Virus record (IMG/VR): IMGVR_UViG_3300035698_009674
Coordinates: 1 to 37,725 of that record
Source of the DNA: a virus
Reading direction: 5' to 3' (one strand)
Length of the DNA: 37,725 bases
The notes under the pieces are model-generated. The model ran no database searches and was not told the origin of the DNA. It saw nothing but the letters and a program-made list of their open reading frames with translations. Below, one piece after another: positions 33,747 through 37,725 of this stretch. Position 1 is the stretch's first letter. Each line of letters opens with the position of its first letter. A program made the translations under genes and the position numbers.

Positions 33747-33918
33747 GAACACCCACCCTTCCCATCACAAAAGCGATCGTCGCGATCTTCGCAACACACT
33801 CATCGCATTCATAGATCACATCACCGCTCAGCGTCTCCCTCGTGCGATCCGTCTCGTTTGAACACCTCACGGATTTCATCGTCTCCGGATCGAGCCATGT
33901 CTTTTGACACCTTGCCAC
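33739..33918 (-). CDS. Tiny zinc-ribbon-like protein, GTG start (59 aa)
   Basis: A GTG at 33918, one base after the previous stop and four bases after GAGGAG, opens a 59-residue frame ending at 33739 in an overlap with the exonuclease start. Cysteines at 4, 19, 38 and 41 (with C-D-E-C) suggest one zinc site. A later in-frame ATG (33879) with CGGAG upstream is a possible alternative start. A copy of the palindrome lies 19 bases upstream, as at four other starts. Confidence 0.6.
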   Translation of the reverse strand: MARCQKTWLDPETMKSVRCSNETDRTRETLSGDVIYECDECVAKIATIAFVMGRVGVHG

Positions 33919-33919
33919 G

Positions 33920-34441
33920 CTACTCCTCTTCTTCCTGCGAACCGGAGTTCGTGCCGTCCAACGATTCGATCAGCTGAACCCCATGCGCCGTGTTTATGAA
34001 TATATTCAGCAGTTGATGACCAATCCCGAACCGAACCTTGTTGACGCGGAGACTATCAAAAATATCACCATCCGCATGTCTCTTGCACGCCGCCATCCAA
34101 TCACAAACCATCTCAACCACGGAAAATAGATCCATATTCTCCATCTCTTCCCCGTGCTCGGGGTGATGATCATTGTGCGCGTAGTGATGATGGAGGGCCT
34201 CCCCCAGCTCCTTCAACGCCGCCTTGTACTCATCGGATCCGTAGGTCATATCACGCAGCTTCGGAGTCATGCGAATGAAGATCTCGCGCTCTGGACTCTC
34301 CAGCTTCGATGCATCGTGGATCATCGCTCTGCGCATCAGCTCCTGCGCAAACAGGATCATGTTGCGCGCGACCTCCTGCTGATGCTTGCGGGTTTCATTT
34401 TCAAAAAACAGTTCTTCTCGGTCCATTTCTTCAGCATCCAT
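33920..34441 (-). CDS. DUF5662-like phage protein (173 aa)
   Basis: The sequence has an H42-D43 pair in MIHDASKLESPE, a LGEALHHHYAHNDHHPEH segment, and MVCDWMAACKRH. This pattern matches the DUF5662 phage proteins, which look like small HD-type metal-binding helical proteins. Their substrate is not known. The start is the ATG at 34441. The gene is preceded by a G-rich, T-tract-bearing gap. Palindrome copy 7 lies near its 3' end. Confidence 0.75.
   Translation of the reverse strand: MDAEEMDREELFFENETRKHQQEVARNMILFAQELMRRAMIHDASKLESPEREIFIRMTPKLRDMTYGSDEYKAALKELGEALHHHYAHNDHHPEHGEEMENMDLFSVVEMVCDWMAACKRHADGDIFDSLRVNKVRFGIGHQLLNIFINTAHGVQLIESLDGTNSGSQEEEE
33937..33952. repeat. 16-bp palindrome, copy 7 (GCGAACCGGAGTTCGT), inside a gene end
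   Basis: Two changes from the consensus (C for T at position 7 and a final T). It encodes T-N-S-G-S near the C-terminus of the DUF5662-like protein and lies 19 bases upstream of the GTG of the tiny zinc-ribbon gene. Confidence 0.7.
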
Positions 34442-34466
34442 CTTTCAACCTTTCAACAACAGTTAC

Positions 34467-34502
34467 AAAAAACTACCCCTCCCCACTATCCCTCCATCCC
34501 CC
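34467..34502 (-). promoter_or_regulatory. G-quadruplex motif followed by a T-tract
   Basis: The minus strand has runs G5-N5-G3-N5-G4-N1-G4 (34502-34476), meeting the usual quadruplex formula, then TA-G and six T residues. It fills most of the 62-base gap between two genes. It could slow or stop transcription or affect translation of the next gene. No hairpin terminator is visible here. Confidence 0.5.
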
Positions 34503-34503
34503 T

Positions 34504-34683
34504 TTAATGTTTTTTATCGACGCGCAACCTGTAATCATTCTCATCAATAGCAACAGCGATATCCTTCAGGGTATCAACATCACAATGAAGATTCGCATTA
34601 TAAAGAAGAAGCTTCTTCTCTATATCTATTAAATCATCCACCCTCTTCCTCTGAATATCATAAACTTCTTGCAACTTTCCCAT
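34504..34683 (-). CDS. Small coiled-coil protein (59 aa)
   Basis: The ATG at 34683 has GAGGAGG in the end of the upstream gene. The product is helical (QEVYDIQRKRVDDLIDIEKKLL) with a basic C-terminus. No family is recognised. The frame to 34722 would overlap the upstream gene. Confidence 0.6.
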   Translation of the reverse strand: MGKLQEVYDIQRKRVDDLIDIEKKLLLYNANLHCDVDTLKDIAVAIDENDYRLRVDKKH

Positions 34684-34687
34684 CCTG

Positions 34688-35056
34688 TCAGCCCTCCTCG
34701 TTCGTCCCAACATTCTGATCATTGCGAGCCATCACGTCCAGCACGATCAAATCCAGATACTTCACGTCGCTGATCTGACGAACGTACTGCTGGTACGCTT
34801 TCATCTGCTTGCGCCCATAATTATCCACGGTCACCTTGATGCAAGCGTACGGCCTTCCGTCGTCGGGATCCCATTCGATCACCACCTCCGACACTCCGAC
34901 CACCTCGAAGTTCTTTATCACCGCATCAATATGCGCATCGATCGCGCAACCCCAATCCTGGACGTTGGCCATCACCTTACGGTTCTCCTTCAGCTCACGC
35001 CGCAACTCGTCATTCCTCAGCTCCATAGCACCTGTCAACTCTTCAACTGTGATCAT
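34688..35056 (-). CDS. Hypothetical protein (122 aa)
   Basis: An N-terminal coiled coil (MELRNDELRRELKENRKVMA) is followed by an alpha/beta part (VVIEWDPDDGRPYACIKVTV, YLDLIVLDVMA). AGGAGG precedes the ATG. No family is recognised. Confidence 0.65.
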   Translation of the reverse strand: MITVEELTGAMELRNDELRRELKENRKVMANVQDWGCAIDAHIDAVIKNFEVVGVSEVVIEWDPDDGRPYACIKVTVDNYGRKQMKAYQQYVRQISDVKYLDLIVLDVMARNDQNVGTNEEG

Positions 35057-35071
35057 CTCATCCTCCTTGTT

Positions 35072-36007
35072 TTATTTTCGTCTCCAGCCAGCACGATGTG
35101 CAATAACAATAACCTCGCAAAGCATCCGCGCAGCATCCCCAGTGAGAGCCGTCACGTTGTCATCCGTCGAGTGGTAAATGTTTTCCTTGGCCCCCATGTC
35201 CTCAACTGCAAAGTGCCAGTCCCCGAGCAGCTCCGCACCACACGCCTCGCACCTATCGCCGCCACCCGCGTTCTCGTGCTGACACGAATCGCAATCGCTA
35301 AAGCCCATGCCCTCCACGTGGCCCATGTACTTATCTGTGGTCTGGAATAAGCAATCGTTTTCAGGATCGCCCTCCCACTTGAACTTGCCACCAGGACCGT
35401 TGAGCTTCTCCTCTGCGATTAATTTCTCGACCAACCGCCACGCCTCTACCGCCATCGCAACCACCGCCCTATCGGCAAACATCTCGATGAGGCTTTTTTC
35501 TGGCGACATGGACAAAAACTCAAACGTCACCTTGTGCTCATTCTTCCACCAGCACCCATTGTGCTCGTCAAACATCCACCCGCAAAACGACAATGAGCGC
35601 ATAAGGCACTCATGAAATGTCGGCACTGGCAACCTATACACGAAGGCCGCGATCTTCCTGGCCTGCATCGCGGCCACGCTTCCCACTGTGATCCCCACCT
35701 CACCCTTCTTCTTTGCCTCCCCCAACACGTCCATGATCATCATCGGGAAATTTGCCACATCCGCACACTCACGGATCGCCTTGTCCGCAGCCTGGTTAAA
35801 ATCGGATTCGTTACATTGTTTGCAATCGACAAGAATGGGAAGCAACTCCTCCATCTCATCTCGAATTCGATAGAACAACGCCTCGGGCTCATCACCTATC
35901 CATCCACGCTCCCCACGCTCCTCGTCGTGCTCTCGAAGCTTCTCCTCCATCACCAATGCCAAACGAATGATCGGGGCGCGGACATCGTCGATCGTCAACT
36001 CCTTCAT
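35072..36007 (-). CDS. MazG-like nucleotide pyrophosphohydrolase with zinc-ribbon tail (311 aa)
   Basis: Residues about 40-95 show the all-alpha NTP pyrophosphohydrolase signature: E51-M-E-E54 in FYRIRDEMEELLP, and E80-C-A-D83 in IRECADVANFP, 25 residues apart, as expected for the ExxE...ExxD metal site. Phage MazG-like enzymes hydrolyse (d)NTPs or alarmones. The remaining two thirds are unusual for the family: a mixed domain and a C-D-S-C ... C-E-A-C ribbon near 235-258. The start overlaps the previous stop as ATGA. Confidence 0.7.
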   Translation of the reverse strand: MKELTIDDVRAPIIRLALVMEEKLREHDEERGERGWIGDEPEALFYRIRDEMEELLPILVDCKQCNESDFNQAADKAIRECADVANFPMMIMDVLGEAKKKGEVGITVGSVAAMQARKIAAFVYRLPVPTFHECLMRSLSFCGWMFDEHNGCWWKNEHKVTFEFLSMSPEKSLIEMFADRAVVAMAVEAWRLVEKLIAEEKLNGPGGKFKWEGDPENDCLFQTTDKYMGHVEGMGFSDCDSCQHENAGGGDRCEACGAELLGDWHFAVEDMGAKENIYHSTDDNVTALTGDAARMLCEVIVIAHRAGWRRK

Positions 36008-36327
36008 CTCTTCACCTTTTCTTTCGCATATCGAATGCGAGATTTAATTCTCTTCTCTTCAGCTGACAACTTTTCAATCCGACAATCAAGATCCCTCACC
36101 GTCTCACGACGATAATGGAGCTGCCGTTCCTTCATCGCATATTGCAGCAGCACTTCTATTGGGTCCAGTACTTTCTTGCAATCCCTGCATTCTATCTGAC
36201 GCAGATCGGGATCGAGAATCACCCGCAAGTGCTTACACCCACAAAACACCCGCTCCTTGATGCCCAGATTTATAGCCCCAAAATCTGGCTCTACGAGATC
36301 GCCACCCTTCTCCTCTTCGTCGTTCAT
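36004..36327 (-). CDS. Zinc-ribbon and coiled-coil protein (107 aa)
   Basis: Residues 29-50 hold C-G-C-K-H ... C-R-D-C, a ribbon-like zinc site, and the C-terminal 45 residues are a charged coiled coil (HYRRETVRDLDCRIEKLSAEEK-like). The ATG at 36327 shares an A with the stop of the tiny upstream gene. Function is unknown. Confidence 0.65.
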   Translation of the reverse strand: MNDEEEKGGDLVEPDFGAINLGIKERVFCGCKHLRVILDPDLRQIECRDCKKVLDPIEVLLQYAMKERQLHYRRETVRDLDCRIEKLSAEEKRIKSRIRYAKEKVKR

Positions 36328-36431
36328 CATTCCTTGTCCATCACTACGCCGGTCGCTCTCACGCACGCACCACAGTAGGTCGTCCCCTCGTCAGAGGAAA
36401 CCACCTCCCTGATGTGGTGGCCGCACCCCAT
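36327..36431 (-). CDS. Tiny Cys/His protein (34 aa)
   Basis: An ATG at 36431 opens MGCGHHIREVVSSDEGTTYC and ends at TGA sharing its A with the next ATG. It has C3-x-H5-H6 and C20-x2-C23, enough for one zinc ion. The gap would otherwise be 140 bases in a region with almost none. A GTG at 36464 could extend it by 11 residues, as GAGGTG there may act as ribosome site instead. Confidence 0.6.
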   Translation of the reverse strand: MGCGHHIREVVSSDEGTTYCGACVRATGVVMDKE

Positions 36432-36467
36432 GATGATATCGGAGCCCAGTCGTTTCCTGGGCACCTC

Positions 36468-36728
36468 CTAGCACTCCATGTTGATCCCGCCCTCCTCCAA
36501 TAGAGAATCAAGAGAAGACCCAACGCGAGAATTCCCCGCCAAGTAACTCATCAGGAAACCGCTCGTGTCTGTTATGGTGAGATGGCAGACGGACGGATCG
36601 TGATCGTCGGCATACGCCTCGATCTTGAAATCTGGCATCGGTACGACGAGATCCCCATCTTCGAACGCCCGCCTTATCCGATCCATAAGCACCTGCTTGA
36701 CATCGTCCCAGCATCTCATTTCGCTCAT
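36468..36728 (-). CDS. Hypothetical protein (86 aa)
   Basis: A small alpha/beta protein (KQVLMDRIRRAFEDGDL, DFKIEAYADDHDPSVCHLTI) whose start overlaps the previous stop as ATGA. No family is recognised. Confidence 0.65.
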   Translation of the reverse strand: MSEMRCWDDVKQVLMDRIRRAFEDGDLVVPMPDFKIEAYADDHDPSVCHLTITDTSGFLMSYLAGNSRVGSSLDSLLEEGGINMEC

Positions 36729-37279
36729 CTCCGTGCCCCCCGATCTATCGGCTCAGGCTTCTTCGGCAACTCCTCTACGGGCTCATACGTCATCTCGAAG
36801 ATGTCTGGCTTGCAAGGATATCGCTCATTTTTGACGTCCGTGATGATCCAGTCGCCAGGACAAACGGTGTGCCCACCTTCGAGCGTATCGATCCATCCGT
36901 GGGCGTGCATCGTGAACCTGCAATGCTCACACACACGCGCCCCGTCCAGATCCGGGGTGCGGTAGTACCGAACTACCTTGCCCTCGAACAACTCGCCGTC
37001 AGGCATTCCTTGGAGCTGAACAGATTCATCAGCGGGGTGATCTCCGTTCTTGAACCACTGATGCGCCTCGATCTCCACTGGTTTCTTTCTAAATTTCGAC
37101 GTCTCACCCCCCCCTGCAACACGTGCTCGGGGAACCGTCAGAGGACCGGCGTCTCGACTTGCTTCGAGATTGGTCTTCAACACAACAATCTCATCAAGAC
37201 ATTCTCTCACTACCTCACCCCCAGGATCGGGCAACAAAAAAGATGCCAACCTCATTTCCTTGATCTTTGCAGAGTCCAT
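36725..37279 (-). CDS. Phage protein with KFRKKPVEIEA motif (184 aa)
   Basis: The ATG at 37279 shares an A with the previous stop. After about 55 residues comes KFRKKPVEIEAHQW, then a C-terminal CPGDWIITDVKNERYPCKP and DIFEMTYEPV. This is a widespread phage family of unknown function, usually shorter; the N-terminal part with EVVRECLDEIVVLKTNL is extra. Confidence 0.7.
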   Translation of the reverse strand: MDSAKIKEMRLASFLLPDPGGEVVRECLDEIVVLKTNLEASRDAGPLTVPRARVAGGGETSKFRKKPVEIEAHQWFKNGDHPADESVQLQGMPDGELFEGKVVRYYRTPDLDGARVCEHCRFTMHAHGWIDTLEGGHTVCPGDWIITDVKNERYPCKPDIFEMTYEPVEELPKKPEPIDRGARR

Positions 37280-37695
37280 CAGGACACGTACTGAGCGAAC
37301 CGTTTCGCCGCGAGCTTTGCCTGGGCCAGCGTCTTGATCTTGACCTTGCCGCACTTCACGAACGGAGTATTCTCGCTCTTGATCCACTTCTCCGCGAACA
37401 GCATGTCACCAATGCCGAAGCCTACGACCGCACGATGGCTCCACCCATACCACTTCTTCTCCCCCTCGTTGAATCCGATGGAGCAGCAGTTACCATCGCC
37501 CGCAAGCTGCACCTGTCGAATTCCCATCTTTTTACACAGGATCCGCGCCATCCTGGCGTCGCCCATGTACTGACCGTTGTAGTCGGAGTAACAGGATACT
37601 ATCTCGAAGTCCTTGCACCCGTGATCCCTCCCCTCGATCAGCTCCTTGCAGTAGAAATATCCAGGGTAGTGGCGCTGAAATAGCACCTTCTTCAT
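37279..37695 (-). CDS. Hypothetical phage protein, start uncertain (138 aa or longer)
   Basis: The sequence KKWYGWSHRAVVGFGIGD and the C-terminal KIKTLAQAKLAAKRFAQYVS match a type of small phage protein of unknown function. The ATG at 37695 has only a weak ribosome site, and the frame stays open and protein-like (DKTEIKRING) to the window edge at 37725, so the true start may lie outside. In another frame a TGA overlapping this ATG could instead be the stop of an upstream gene. Confidence 0.6.
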   Translation of the reverse strand: MKKVLFQRHYPGYFYCKELIEGRDHGCKDFEIVSCYSDYNGQYMGDARMARILCKKMGIRQVQLAGDGNCCSIGFNEGEKKWYGWSHRAVVGFGIGDMLFAEKWIKSENTPFVKCGKVKIKTLAQAKLAAKRFAQYVS

Positions 37696-37725
37696 TCCGT
37701 TGATTCGCTTGATTTCCGTCTTGTC

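Noticed and set aside
37300-37316. GCGAACCGTTTCGC near-palindrome
   Set aside because: Spacing and inner bases differ from the GAAC-N4-GTTC element.

Overview
The window is one compact stretch of a large tailed-phage genome (T4-like myovirus type). Every gene I can support lies on the minus strand, so transcription runs from the right end (37.7 kb) to the left end (1). Genes are packed with ATGA or TGATG stop/start overlaps or gaps of a few bases. The head genes (large terminase, portal, prohead protease with scaffold, gp23-like capsid protein) and the contractile-tail genes (sheath, two gp19-like tube proteins) place it with T4-superfamily myoviruses. The host cannot be named from the sequence. 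I see no tRNA, rRNA, CRISPR array or plus-strand gene.

Layout in transcription order. (1) 37.7-32.1 kb: small accessory genes, including a MazG-like protein, a DUF5662-like protein, a DEDDh exonuclease, several tiny zinc-ribbon proteins (two of them, at 36327-36431 and 33739-33918, very short) and coiled-coil proteins. (2) 32.1-28.8 kb: a PD-(D/E)XK nuclease overlapping a SNF2-type helicase whose motif VI is interrupted by a 339-residue LAGLIDADG intein. (3) 28.8-18.6 kb: the head module. It holds a possible small terminase, large terminase, portal, two head/core candidates, a fused prohead protease and scaffold, and the major capsid protein, followed by a strong intrinsic terminator. (4) 18.6-11.6 kb: connector, neck and tail-completion region, mostly unrecognised proteins. 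(5) 11.6-6.1 kb: tail sheath, a free-standing homing endonuclease, a protein sharing a beta domain with the sheath, and two tail-tube paralogues. (6) 6.1-3.4 kb: a run of small proteins with similar N-termini, plus a holin-like membrane protein. (7) 3.4-0 kb: endolysin and fibre-like repeat proteins. The last one runs off the left edge.

The most unusual signal is a 16-bp palindrome, GCGAACTNNAGTTCGC, found seven times. Five copies sit 10-19 bases upstream of a start codon, usually directly before the Shine-Dalgarno sequence. Three copies lie inside genes, in two different reading frames, and one of these three also precedes a start. It looks like a phage-wide operator or a recurring 5'-leader hairpin. 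A second notable pattern is a set of short proteins beginning M-[KR]-x-L-L-x-[EK]-[LM] or similar, often followed by an [LIV]-x-E tripeptide. This resembles the capsid-targeting and gp21-cleavage arrangement of T4 internal head proteins, and a gp21-like protease is encoded in the same window.
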